A stretch of 22,302 nt of DNA from Ruminococcus sp. CAG:382 (GCA_000433115.1 FR892198.1:27805-50106); one strand, 5' to 3'. Positions 1 to 7,580 are shown, numbered from the stretch's first letter. Program-made: numbers and translations. Notes: generated by a model from the sequence alone, not told the origin.

Positions 1-2
1 CG

Positions 3-686
3 GAGAACTCCAAGGGTAATGAGGACGATGAGCTTATCCGTGAAAAGTTCCGCCGCATGTTCGGTCTTACATTCGAAGATTTCATGGCGCTTGATCTTCC
101 GAACAACATCGATACCGGACTCAAATTCCCAAACCCCTCAAAATATATGTTCTTCTCAGACTATTTCAACGGTTTCCTTGACAGCACCGTCAATTCCGAT
201 GGCGCAAAGAAATACGCAGAATATGCCGAAAAGCTCCATGCAATCGCTAAGAAATCAAGAAAATATGCTTATATCTTTGATTCCGAAGCAAAGCTTTGTG
301 AAGTACTCGCTATAAAGTATGACCTCGGCGCACGCACACGTGCCGCATATGAAAAAGGTGACAAGGAAGCGCTTCGCAGCCTTGCCGAAAACGAATATAA
401 AGAAGTCGCAAAGCGTATCCGCGCTTTCCACGCGGCTTTTGAAAAGCAGTGGTTTGCGGATAACAAACCCACCGGATTTGATGTACAGGATATCCGCATC
501 GGCGGTCTTATCCAGCGCACCGAATCCTGCCGTCGCCGTCTTATGGACTACGCTGCCGGTAAGCTCGAACGCATTCCCGAGCTTGAAGAGAAGGTTCTTC
601 CTTTCCCCGGAACGACCGAAGGACAGGCTACTGCGTACAACAGCTATACAAAAACCGCAACAGCAAACGTCATGGGCGCTTTCTGA
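3..686 (+). CDS. Probable family-20 glycoside hydrolase (beta-N-acetylhexosaminidase), C-terminal part
   Basis: Open frame running in from the left edge; 227 C-terminal residues are visible and the TGA stop is at 684-686. What can be seen is a helical, charged domain with FGLTFEDFMALDLPN, NPSKYMFFSDYF, and near the end DVQDIRIGGLIQRTESCRRR followed by an IPELEEKVLPFP tail. This resembles, from memory, the C-terminal accessory region of clostridial GH20 hexosaminidases, which remove terminal GlcNAc or GalNAc from glycans. The catalytic barrel with its Asp-Glu pair lies outside the window, so the assignment rests on the tail alone. There is no membrane segment or sorting signal at the C-terminus, and the protein ends in a plain Thr/Ala/Asn-rich tail. 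A hairpin terminator follows within 20 bases. It could instead be another barrel glycosidase with a similar tail. Confidence 0.65.
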   Translation, partial: ENSKGNEDDELIREKFRRMFGLTFEDFMALDLPNNIDTGLKFPNPSKYMFFSDYFNGFLDSTVNSDGAKKYAEYAEKLHAIAKKSRKYAYIFDSEAKLCEVLAIKYDLGARTRAAYEKGDKEALRSLAENEYKEVAKRIRAFHAAFEKQWFADNKPTGFDVQDIRIGGLIQRTESCRRRLMDYAAGKLERIPELEEKVLPFPGTTEGQATAYNSYTKTATANVMGAF

Positions 687-703
687 AGCCGAATATTTTG
701 TCA

Positions 704-743
704 AAGAACGGATGCCTTTACATGGGTGTCCGTTCTTAATATT
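704..743 (+). terminator. Probable intrinsic terminator of the hexosaminidase gene
   Basis: A 9-bp perfect stem (AAGAACGGA at 704-712, TCCGTTCTT at 729-737) can extend inward by a CC/GG pair. It is followed by an A/T-rich tail without a clean run of T. Its place directly after the stop codon supports a terminator. Confidence 0.6.
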
Positions 744-766
744 TACTTAATTTGTGCTTAATTGAA

Positions 767-795
767 TTGAAAAAGACATAATTATGGTATACAAT
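767..795 (+). promoter_or_regulatory. Promoter of first acyl-CoA ligase gene
   Basis: TTGAAA (767-772), a 17-base spacer, then TACAAT (790-795); five of six bases match the vegetative sigma consensus in each box. The predicted start is about 40 bases before the ligase start codon. Confidence 0.65.
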
Positions 796-844
796 ATCGT
801 TATAAACACGGCAGGAACGCCATATAATCAATGGAGATATTGAA

Positions 845-2536
845 ATGAAAAACAAAATAAAGCTGTTCCCGGTCGAAAAATTCGACAGTATAAGTGAAAT
901 GCTGGCGCAGGCAGAAGCGCAGGTGCCCGATAAAATCGCTTTTAAATACAAAAACGGTGAAAAGGACGAAAACGACGAACCCGTCATAATATCTGTAACA
1001 TACAGTGAATTCATCAATACAACGCGTGCAATCGGAACCGCACTTTATGAACGCGGATTTCACGGCGGTGCGCATGTCGCCTGCATAGGTGAAAACTCAT
1101 ACAACTGGATATGTGTCTTTCTTTCAACTCTTGCCGGCGATAATGTTTTTGTGCCGATTGACAAAGAGCTTCCTCTTGCGGAAATGCTGAATGTACTCAG
1201 ACGCAGCGGAAGCAGTGTTGTTTTCTGTACAGAAAAATATGAAAAGATCATAAACGAAAACAAGGAACAGCTCCCTGACATAAAGCTGACGGTTCGTACC
1301 GATAATTCGGAATTCACTGATTTGATTGCCGAAGGCGATGCCGCGCTGAAAAACGGCTGCAAGGGTTATCTGGAAAGCCGTACACCGGAAAACGAGCTTA
1401 AATATCTCGTATATACCTCAGGAACAACAGGCACATCAAAGGGGGTCATGCTCTCGGAAAAGAATATAATCAGCTGTGTCATAAGCGGTCTTCAGGTTCA
1501 GACCATATATGATGTCGGTCTTTCGCTTCTTCCGTACCACCATACCTACGAAGCAGTGTGCTCATTACTTGTATCATTGCATCACCATACAACAATATGC
1601 ATTAATGACAGTGTAAGAGCCGTACTGCAGAATTTCAGGCTCTTTAAGCCTACGCACATCTTCATTGTTCCGGCGCTTGCCGAAATGTTCTATAAACGCA
1701 TATGGCGCAATGTTGAGGAGCAGGGCAAGGTAAAGCAGCTCAAAAAATATATCCGGATTTCAAATGGACTGCGCAAGGTCGGCATTGATGCACGTCCGCT
1801 GTTTTTCGAAAGCATTCAGAAGAATTTCGGAGGCAGACTGTGTCAGATCGCATCCGGCGGCGCGCCGATACGCCCGGAGGTCAGCAAGTTTTTTGACGAT
1901 ATCGGGATGCCGATTGTCAATGCATACGGCATAACCGAGTGTTCCCCCGGTGTTGCCGTAAACCGACTTGACAGCCTTACCTACAATACGGTCGGTTATC
2001 CCATTCCCTGCGTCGAAATCAGAATCGATAATCCGGATGAATCCGGCAACGGAGAAATATGCGTGAAAGGCGATAACGTCATGCTCGGATATTACAACGA
2101 TCCGCAGCGTACAGCCGAAGTATTGCACGACGGTTGGTTCAGAACCGGTGATTACGGCAACCTCAACGATAAGGGTCAGCTTTCCATCACGGGTCGCAAA
2201 AAGAACATTATCGTTCTGAAAAACGGCAAGAACATTTATCCGGAGGAAATCGAGGATTATATAATGATCATCCCATACGTCAACGAAGTCGTTGTGTATG
2301 CGACGAGGGACGAGGATGGCAACCAGAACGGGCTGTGTGCTGAAGCGTTCGTTGACCAAAAGAAGGTTGAAGAAATGGGTATAACCGACGTCGCGAAGCA
2401 GTTCAAAGCAGATGTGTTCGAAGCACTTAAGGAGCTCCCTGTATATAAACAGATCAACAGTGTTGTGATACGTGACACCGAATTCGAAAAGAATTCGTCC
2501 CGCAAAATCAAACGTACTCTTGTCGGGAACAAATAA
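845..2536 (+). CDS. AMP-dependent acyl-CoA ligase (long-chain type), first tandem copy
   Basis: 563 residues with all core signatures of the acyl-adenylate-forming (ANL) superfamily. These are the ATP phosphate-binding loop YTSGTTGTSKG (about residues 190-200), the A5 motif YGITECSPG (about 360), GWFRTGDYG with its ribose-binding Asp (about 430), the hinge region GRKKNIIVLKNGKNIYPEEI, and a C-terminal SSRKIKR carrying the expected catalytic Lys. The reaction is acid + ATP + CoA to acyl-CoA + AMP + PPi. Length and the PALAEMFYKRIW segment fit long-chain fatty acid ligases (FadD/LC-FACS group) rather than acetyl-CoA synthetase. It has no signal peptide, so it is cytoplasmic, perhaps membrane-associated. 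The start is set by GGAG at 832-835. The next gene is a close paralogue with its own promoter. The substrate cannot be told from sequence. A fatty acid from diet or membrane turnover is likely, and an acyl-ACP synthetase role is possible. Confidence 0.88.
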   Translation: MKNKIKLFPVEKFDSISEMLAQAEAQVPDKIAFKYKNGEKDENDEPVIISVTYSEFINTTRAIGTALYERGFHGGAHVACIGENSYNWICVFLSTLAGDNVFVPIDKELPLAEMLNVLRRSGSSVVFCTEKYEKIINENKEQLPDIKLTVRTDNSEFTDLIAEGDAALKNGCKGYLESRTPENELKYLVYTSGTTGTSKGVMLSEKNIISCVISGLQVQTIYDVGLSLLPYHHTYEAVCSLLVSLHHHTTICINDSVRAVLQNFRLFKPTHIFIVPALAEMFYKRIWRNVEEQGKVKQLKKYIRISNGLRKVGIDARPLFFESIQKNFGGRLCQIASGGAPIRPEVSKFFDDIGMPIVNAYGITECSPGVAVNRLDSLTYNTVGYPIPCVEIRIDNPDESGNGEICVKGDNVMLGYYNDPQRTAEVLHDGWFRTGDYGNLNDKGQLSITGRKKNIIVLKNGKNIYPEEIEDYIMIIPYVNEVVVYATRDEDGNQNGLCAEAFVDQKKVEEMGITDVAKQFKADVFEALKELPVYKQINSVVIRDTEFEKNSSRKIKRTLVGNK

Positions 2537-2545
2537 TACCGCAAT

Positions 2546-2580
2546 GCCCGCGTCGCTTTGACGCGGGCGCATTTTTGTTT
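2546..2580 (+). terminator. Intrinsic terminator after first ligase
   Basis: A perfect 9-bp GC-rich stem (GCCCGCGTC at 2546-2554, GACGCGGGC at 2560-2568) with a 5-base loop is followed by ATTTTTGTTT. It separates the two paralogous ligases into independent transcription units. Confidence 0.9.
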
Positions 2581-2612
2581 CTTAATGTTTCTTTAAGTTA
2601 CGATTAAGGCAA

Positions 2613-2641
2613 TTGATTTCACTGGATGCATTGAATATAAT
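2613..2641 (+). promoter_or_regulatory. Promoter of second acyl-CoA ligase gene
   Basis: TTGATT (2613-2618), 17-base spacer, TATAAT (2636-2641). It lies between the terminator of the first ligase and the leader hairpin of the second, giving a leader of about 85 bases. Confidence 0.7.
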
Positions 2642-2669
2642 TGAAATAAATAATGATACAGTATCCTCG

Positions 2670-2718
2670 GAATGAGAAGAGTTGAACACACCCCGCGCGC
2701 GCTCGACTCTTTTCATTC
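2670..2718 (+). promoter_or_regulatory. Long leader hairpin abutting the ribosome-binding site
   Basis: Sixteen consecutive pairs, two of them G-U, form between 2670-2685 and 2703-2718, enclosing a 17-base C/G-rich loop that contains CGCGCGCGC. The stem ends seven bases before GGAGG (2725-2729) of the second ligase. There is no T tract, so it is not a terminator. It could modulate translation, protect the 5' end or bind a protein. The first ligase has no counterpart. Confidence 0.6.
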
Positions 2719-2733
2719 TGCGGTGGAGGACTT

Positions 2734-4428
2734 ATGAGTAACAAATTAAAGCTTTATCCCGTTGAAAAATTCAGCAGCATCAGAGAGATGCTTGCGCTTG
2801 CCGAAAAAGAAGCTCCGGATACGTACGCATTCAAGTACAAACCGGGTGAAAAAACAGCATCCGGCGATCCGGTCGTCGTTTCTGTAACATATAAGGAGTT
2901 CGTCAATACAACGCGTGCAATCGGCACCGCGCTGTATGAGCGCGGATATCACGGCGGAGTTCATGTCGCCTGTATCGGCGAAAATTCCTACAACTGGGTA
3001 TGTGTTTACCTTTCGACGCTTGCCGGAGATAATGTATTTGTTCCCATCGACAAGGAACTGCCTCTTGCCGAGCTTCTCAATGTACTCCAGAGAAGCGGAA
3101 GCACAGTGGTATTCTGCACTGCAAAGTTCGAAAAGATAATCAATGAAAACAAAGCGCAGCTTCCCGATATAAAGCTTATTATCCGCACCGATAACGATGA
3201 TTTCTCAAAGCTTATCGCCGAAGGCGAATCCGAACTGAAAAAAGGGTGCCGAGGATATCTTGACAGCCATTCAGGGGAATATGACATGAAGATGCTGGTT
3301 TATACCTCCGGCACCACCGGACTTTCCAAGGGCGTCATGTTGTCTGAGCATAACCTTGTCAGCAGTGTATACTACGGACTTCAGGTCTCCACGATCTACG
3401 ACACGGGACTTTCGATACTCCCCTACCACCACACCTATGAAGCTGTCTGCTCACTCCTTGTTTCGCTTCACCACCATTCGACAATCTGCATTAACGACAG
3501 CGTGAGAGCGGTATTGCAGAATTTCAAGTTGTTCAAGCCCACTCATGTATACCTTGTCCCTGCGCTAGCCGAAATGTTCTACAAGCGTATATGGCGCACT
3601 GTTGAAGAGCAAGGCAAAGCAAAGCAGTTGAAAATGCTGATAAGCGTTTCAAACGGGCTCCGTAAGGTCGGCATAGATGCCCGCCGCACACTTTTCAAGA
3701 CCATACACGACACATTCGGCGGCAGACTGCGCAAAATTGTCTGCGGAGGCGCTCCGATACGCCCGGAGGTAAACAAATTCTTTGACGATATCGGTATTTC
3801 ACTGATAAACGGCTATGGCATCACAGAATGTTCACCGCTTGTTGCCGCAAACCGTGAAGAATGCAATACCTATAACACCGCAGGACTGAAGCTCCCGTGT
3901 ATCGATATTAAAATCGACAATCCCGACGAGTTCGGCAACGGCGAAATATGCGTAAAGGGCGATGTCGTAATGCTCGGATATTACAATGACCCCGAGCGCA
4001 CGGCAGAAGTGTTGCAAGACGGCTGGTTCAGAACCGGTGACTATGGTCATCTCAATGACCTCGGTCAGATCACAATAACCGGGCGCAAGAAGAACATTAT
4101 CGTTCTGAATAACGGCAAAAACATTTATCCGGAAGAAATCGAAGAGTATATAATGATTATTCCGTATGTAAACGAAGTCGTTGTCTATGCCACAAAGGAT
4201 GAGGACGGTAACCAGAACGGACTTTGCGCAGAAGCGTATCTCGATGAGCAGAAGCTTACCGAAATGGGCATAACAGAGCCGGAAAAGCGCTTCAAGGCTG
4301 ATGTTTTTGAGGCGTTGAAGGATCTCCCGGTATATAAACAGGTGGGAACTGTTGTGCTCAGGAAAACCGAATTCGAAAAGAATTCTTCAAGAAAAATCAA
4401 GCGCTCCCTTATCGGGAACAACAAATAA
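2734..4428 (+). CDS. AMP-dependent acyl-CoA ligase (long-chain type), second tandem copy
   Basis: 564 residues, colinear with the preceding ligase and identical at roughly three quarters of positions by eye. It therefore arose by tandem duplication. Every core motif is kept: YTSGTTGLSKG (about 190-200), YGITECSPL (about 360), GWFRTGDYG (about 430), GRKKNIIVLNNGKNIYPEEI and the C-terminal SSRKIKR with the catalytic Lys. Both copies are thus likely active acyl-CoA ligases. Differences are scattered and conservative, mostly in the N-terminal 100 residues and around residues 375-390, and they suggest shifted substrate preference rather than decay. The start is set by GGAGG at 2725-2729. It is transcribed from its own promoter through a leader with a long hairpin and ends at a strong terminator, so the two copies can be regulated separately. 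The natural substrate is not evident. Confidence 0.88.
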   Translation: MSNKLKLYPVEKFSSIREMLALAEKEAPDTYAFKYKPGEKTASGDPVVVSVTYKEFVNTTRAIGTALYERGYHGGVHVACIGENSYNWVCVYLSTLAGDNVFVPIDKELPLAELLNVLQRSGSTVVFCTAKFEKIINENKAQLPDIKLIIRTDNDDFSKLIAEGESELKKGCRGYLDSHSGEYDMKMLVYTSGTTGLSKGVMLSEHNLVSSVYYGLQVSTIYDTGLSILPYHHTYEAVCSLLVSLHHHSTICINDSVRAVLQNFKLFKPTHVYLVPALAEMFYKRIWRTVEEQGKAKQLKMLISVSNGLRKVGIDARRTLFKTIHDTFGGRLRKIVCGGAPIRPEVNKFFDDIGISLINGYGITECSPLVAANREECNTYNTAGLKLPCIDIKIDNPDEFGNGEICVKGDVVMLGYYNDPERTAEVLQDGWFRTGDYGHLNDLGQITITGRKKNIIVLNNGKNIYPEEIEEYIMIIPYVNEVVVYATKDEDGNQNGLCAEAYLDEQKLTEMGITEPEKRFKADVFEALKDLPVYKQVGTVVLRKTEFEKNSSRKIKRSLIGNNK

Positions 4429-4449
4429 ACCGAATACCGAGAACCTATA

Positions 4450-4486
4450 CCGCGCAGTCTGATTTCACTGCGCGGCATATTTTTTC
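4450..4486 (+). terminator. Intrinsic terminator after second ligase
   Basis: A perfect 9-bp GC stem (CCGCGCAGT at 4450-4458, ACTGCGCGG at 4467-4475) with an 8-base loop is followed by a six-T run at 4480-4485. The next promoter starts one base later. Confidence 0.9.
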
Positions 4487-4515
4487 TTGACAAAAGGGTG
4501 TTGTAATGTTATAAT
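4487..4515 (+). promoter_or_regulatory. Consensus, extended -10 promoter
   Basis: TTGACA (4487-4492), exactly 17 bases, TATAAT (4510-4515), with TG one base upstream of the -10 box (4507-4508). All twelve core bases match the vegetative consensus and the extended -10 is added, so this should be a very strong, probably constitutive promoter. It points into a stretch with no credible gene for about 400 bases, which suggests an abundant RNA product. Confidence 0.85.
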
Positions 4516-4520
4516 TAATG

Positions 4521-4760
4521 CGTGAACAAAGCCGCCGTGCCTGTGTGTTTTTTCACGGCAGTTCGCCGGGTATACCCGAAGCGTTTCCTTAAAATCGGAT
4601 GGTCCGTTCACGGTTCTCACTGTTTTGTGAAACACTTTTTGGTTAAAGACGGAACGCGGCAGAGTCGTGTTTTGTCTGAGGTTCGAATCCTCGCACAATG
4701 GTTTCGTTGCCTACGCAACATGTTTTTGACGTACACCGCACGGTTTCCGTCGGTGTTTTG
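4521..4760 (+). ncRNA. Candidate structured non-coding RNA of unknown family
   Basis: The predicted transcript folds into consecutive hairpins. They are GCCGTG/CACGGC (4534-4539 with 4554-4559), CGGG-TATA-CCCG (4567-4578, a perfect 12-base palindrome), CGGA/TCCG (4596-4606), TTCAC/GTGAA (4607-4611 with 4627-4631), a 14-pair stem including G-U pairs with an AGA loop (4647-4660 with 4664-4677), GAGG-TTCGAAT-CCTC (4678-4692, a tRNA-like T-arm) and GTTGC/GCAAC (4706-4719). A final compact hairpin (4733-4756, one bulged C) is followed by TTTT, like an intrinsic terminator. No credible protein frame is present. The conserved cores I know for tmRNA, SRP RNA, RNase P and 6S RNA are absent, and no full tRNA cloverleaf forms. 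It may be an independent small RNA or the 5' leader of the SPFH gene. Confidence 0.45.
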
Positions 4761-4926
4761 CACCTGTTTGCCATGTCTTTGAAAGGATACCGACGGTTTG
4801 AAACCGGCTTTCCGGTTGAGTGCGGAGCACGCCGCTTTTTTGCCGCCTGCCCCTGCCGCCGTCTCAATTTCGAAGCCGCAACGGGTGCTAAGTCGCATTA
4901 TTCTCTCACCGGAGGTTGACATAATT
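4761..4926 (+). other. Non-coding leader upstream of the SPFH gene
   Basis: No credible gene. It holds a perfect 6-bp hairpin AACCGG-CTTT-CCGGTT (4802-4817). Next come two overlapping, mutually exclusive short hairpins, GTGC/GCAC and GCGG/CCGC, ahead of a run of six T near 4835. Last is the SPFH gene's GGAGG (4911-4915). The arrangement might attenuate read-through from the strong upstream promoter. I see no separate promoter of similar quality here. Confidence 0.4.
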
Positions 4927-6027
4927 ATGAAATCCGTTATAGTAAACGAAAATCGCCGCGGTCTCCTTTTCAAAAACGGCTCGCTTAAAAAGTTGCTTCT
5001 TCCGGGAAAATACTCTGTCTCCGGCGGTAAGTCAATTGAGCTTATTGATATTACTCTTCCGCTTTCATCGGAATACTGTACGCTTAGCAAACTGCTTGAA
5101 AATGACGATATAGGCAAAGCCGTTGATGTTTACGATGTCTGTGAAAACGAAGTTGCTCTCAGATATCTTGACGGTGCTTTTGTTGAGCTTCTCAAGGTTG
5201 GCAGATATGCCTTCTGGAAAGAAGCCGGAAAAACCGAAATACGTATTGTAAATATAGATTCTCCGGAGGTGCCGGACGATATCCCCGCCACTGTTTTTCA
5301 GCGTATTCCCTATGATTGCTATACAAGGATCGACGTTCCGGCAAACTATGTCTATCAGTTGCGCATTGACAATAAATTTGAGCGTCTTCTTGAAGCCGGC
5401 GTTTATTTTTTCTGGAACAACGGCAAGCCGGTCGACGGTTTGCTCATATTCAAAGGCAAGAACAAATGTGATATAATGGGTCAGGAGGTCCTTACCAAGG
5501 ACAAGGTTACGGTGCGCCTGAGCTTTGTATGCTATTATACAGTCACGGATTTCGAAAATGTATACAGCATGGCTAAAGACATTGACGAATGCATTCATAC
5601 CACCGTTCAGCTTGCGCTCCGTGATTATATCGGTGATCACAGCATTGATGAAATACTTGCGGGTAAAAATGATATTACCGATTTTATCGTAAAAAAACTT
5701 CGCGAAACAGAAGGAGCCCTCTGCATCCGTTTTGACGAAGCGGGGGTCAAGGATATCATCCTTCCCGGTGAGATCAGAGATATTATGAACACCGTACTTG
5801 TTGCCGAAAAGCAGGCACAGGCAAATGTCATTACACGCCGCGAGGAGGTTGCTTCAACACGCTCCCTTCTCAATACGGCAAAACTGATGGATGATAACGC
5901 GACGCTGTACCGCCTCAAAGAGCTTGAATATGTCGAGCGCATTTGTCAGCACGTTGACAGTATCAATCTGAACGGCAATACCGATCTGCTTTCACAGCTT
6001 TCAAATCTGCTTTCCAAAAAGCACTGA
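4927..6027 (+). CDS. Soluble SPFH/band-7 (slipin-like) protein with triplicated N-terminal repeat
   Basis: 366 residues from the ATG at 4927, chosen because GGAGG (4911-4915) precedes it. A longer frame to 4798 would lack any ribosome-binding site. From about residue 165 it carries an SPFH/band-7 domain with QEVLTKDKVTVRLSFVCYYTV, closely matching stomatin/slipin proteins (…VITKDNVTV…YYRV…). A helical segment with VAEKQAQANVITRREEVAST follows, as in that family. The N-terminus has no transmembrane helix. It has instead three copies of a short unit ending in G-x-Y: GKY at 27-29, GRYAFW at 92-97 and GVYFFW at 158-163, about 65 residues apart. SPFH proteins scaffold membrane microdomains and regulate proteases. 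This version probably associates peripherally with the membrane. It stands alone and converges on a MATE gene. The molecular role is unknown. Confidence 0.82.
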   Translation: MKSVIVNENRRGLLFKNGSLKKLLLPGKYSVSGGKSIELIDITLPLSSEYCTLSKLLENDDIGKAVDVYDVCENEVALRYLDGAFVELLKVGRYAFWKEAGKTEIRIVNIDSPEVPDDIPATVFQRIPYDCYTRIDVPANYVYQLRIDNKFERLLEAGVYFFWNNGKPVDGLLIFKGKNKCDIMGQEVLTKDKVTVRLSFVCYYTVTDFENVYSMAKDIDECIHTTVQLALRDYIGDHSIDEILAGKNDITDFIVKKLRETEGALCIRFDEAGVKDIILPGEIRDIMNTVLVAEKQAQANVITRREEVASTRSLLNTAKLMDDNATLYRLKELEYVERICQHVDSINLNGNTDLLSQLSNLLSKKH

Positions 6028-6043
6028 ACGTCATTAAAAAGCG

Positions 6044-6080
6044 CGTCCCAACCGCCAAAAAACGGTTGGGACGTTTTGTT
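6044..6080. terminator. Bidirectional terminator between SPFH and MATE genes
   Basis: A perfect 11-bp stem (6044-6054 with 6063-6073) with an 8-base A-rich loop is followed on the plus strand by TTTTGTTT. On the minus strand an A-rich stretch near 6035-6040 gives the complementary T run. It serves both convergent genes and abuts the MATE stop codon. Confidence 0.92.
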
Positions 6081-7550
6081 TCAGTGTCTTTTTCTGATTA
6101 TAATGTTTATAGTGGGAATAAGCAGCACAATACACGCGGCAATCCATGCACCGGGGTCGGCAGCGCATACCGAAGCATATGCAAGGTGTGAGGCGTTTGC
6201 GTCAATAGGCGCTCCGTTTATGAGAGACGGCACGAAGGTGCAGATAAGAATGCGCGCCGCAAGTTCCGCGATGCCGGCACCGAGAACATACGCCGGCTTG
6301 CAGACTCCCTGTACGCCACTGCGTGTGACAAGCAGAAAACCGAGGAGCGGATATGTTATCATGTCGATATACAGGAATGTATTTCCGTACATTATTGTGG
6401 CGTCATTGACCTTGTCGGCACTCATGAAAATGTACTGATACCAGCCGTTTCTCGCCATGAGAAGCGCGGCGCCGAGGCACATGAAGGAGATTATGAGCAT
6501 CATGACAAGCGACTGAAGTGTTCCGCGTTTTATGCGATCGTATTCGCCTTTGCCGTAGTTTTGCGCGTTATAGCCGAGTACGGCAGCGCCGAGACCGTTG
6601 AAGAAAGCCATCAGAAAATTTATCAGCTTGTTTGCTGCGCCGTATCCGTTCTGTGCGGGAGTATCTGCAAGCATTATACCGCTTTCGGTGATATCAAATC
6701 TGACGACAGCCCCCTGCATGACGATTATTCCTATTGCAAGGATCGAGAACTGCAGACCGAGCGGCAATCCCTGAATGAGATGATTTTTCATCGATTGAAG
6801 GCTTACGCGCCATTCGTCGCCGGATATGCGGAGTTTTTCGTATTTTGCAAAGGTATAGACCATGCAGGCGATGAAGCTGATGAACTGAGCAAGCACTGTT
6901 GCGATTGCCGCTCCTGCGGGACCCATTTTAAGAGGAACGAGAAACAGGAGATCAAGCCCAACATTGAGAGCGGTGGAAATCACAAGAAATACAAGCGGCG
7001 TCACCGAGTCGCCGATCGAGCGAAGAATGCTGCATATAAAATTATAACCCATCTGCGCTGCGATACCTATGAAAACTATCAGGCAGTATGTATATGCGGC
7101 GTCATAGACTTCCCTGTTTGCAGGTGTCACGTTAATTATGCCGAGCATCCACGGAAGAAGTGCGATCGAAAGAATTGTGAGCAGGACGGAAATCGCAAAC
7201 GAGAGATATATCTGTGCCGCAAAAGAACGACGCGTTCCCTTGGCGTCTCCGCGTCCGACGCATCCGGCTGTGATTACACTGAATCCGGCAGTGCATCCGA
7301 AAGCGAATTGTAGAAATATAAACGTCAGAGGAAAAGTATCGTTTACTCCCGCGACTTCGCCGGCAGTCAGAACCTGTCCGCATATTATCGCATCTGTCAA
7401 AACATATATCTGCTGAAGAAGATATGAAAACATTATTGGCAAGGCGTATTTGAGTATTACCTTCCACGGAGTGCCTTCAGTCAGATCCACCGGCTTTGAG
7501 ATGCCGGAAAGGAACCTCTTTAATCCCTTTAACTTCAATGAATTTTCCAT
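6081..7550 (-). CDS. MATE-family multidrug/sodium exporter
   Basis: 489 residues from the ATG at 7550, preferred over an in-frame GTG at 7559 because GAGGTG sits about seven bases upstream of the ATG. It is a polytopic membrane protein with about twelve hydrophobic helices in two halves. It opens with the family hallmark LTEGTPWKVILKYALPIMF and LLQQIYVLTDAIICGQVL, followed by the FLQFAFGCTAGFSVITAGCVGRGDAKG segment and, in the second half, NFLMAFFNGLGAAVLGYNAQN. MATE proteins export cationic drugs, dyes or metabolites in exchange for Na+ or H+. The sequence is of the clostridial NorM/DinF-like type. It is a single-gene unit with its own promoter. The substrate cannot be predicted from sequence. 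Confidence 0.92.
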   Translation of the reverse strand: MENSLKLKGLKRFLSGISKPVDLTEGTPWKVILKYALPIMFSYLLQQIYVLTDAIICGQVLTAGEVAGVNDTFPLTFIFLQFAFGCTAGFSVITAGCVGRGDAKGTRRSFAAQIYLSFAISVLLTILSIALLPWMLGIINVTPANREVYDAAYTYCLIVFIGIAAQMGYNFICSILRSIGDSVTPLVFLVISTALNVGLDLLFLVPLKMGPAGAAIATVLAQFISFIACMVYTFAKYEKLRISGDEWRVSLQSMKNHLIQGLPLGLQFSILAIGIIVMQGAVVRFDITESGIMLADTPAQNGYGAANKLINFLMAFFNGLGAAVLGYNAQNYGKGEYDRIKRGTLQSLVMMLIISFMCLGAALLMARNGWYQYIFMSADKVNDATIMYGNTFLYIDMITYPLLGFLLVTRSGVQGVCKPAYVLGAGIAELAARILICTFVPSLINGAPIDANASHLAYASVCAADPGAWIAACIVLLIPTINIIIRKRH

Positions 7551-7580
7551 TTGCTTCACCTCATGTATGATTTCGAGAAT

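Noticed and set aside
1760..2572. 270-residue minus-strand frame opposite the first ligase
   Set aside because: It is a mirror frame of a strongly conserved gene, with no promoter or ribosome-binding site and no recognisable domain. The sense strand carries all ANL motifs.
4567..4578. CGGGTATACCCG as an operator palindrome
   Set aside because: It lies about 50 bases inside the transcript and forms a 4-bp stem with a TATA tetraloop, fitting an RNA hairpin at least as well. I did not annotate it as a binding site.
4623..4701. Possible tRNA gene: T-arm GAGG-TTCGAAT-CCTC with a partly matching acceptor strand TTGTG/CACAA
   Set aside because: The acceptor stem has a mismatch. The D-arm is too short, and the central part pairs better as a 14-pair hairpin with a 3-base loop than as an anticodon arm. 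There is no CCA end. It is kept only as a tRNA-like motif inside the candidate RNA.
4522..4782. 86-residue frame starting with GTG right at the predicted transcription start
   Set aside because: It has no ribosome-binding site, is Cys/Arg/Phe-rich with no recognisable domain, and runs through all the hairpins. It looks like chance coding in a structured RNA region.
6561..7313. 250-residue plus-strand frame opposite the MATE gene
   Set aside because: Composition is typical of antisense to a hydrophobic membrane protein (Cys/His/Lys-rich, no domain). The MATE frame is complete and conserved.
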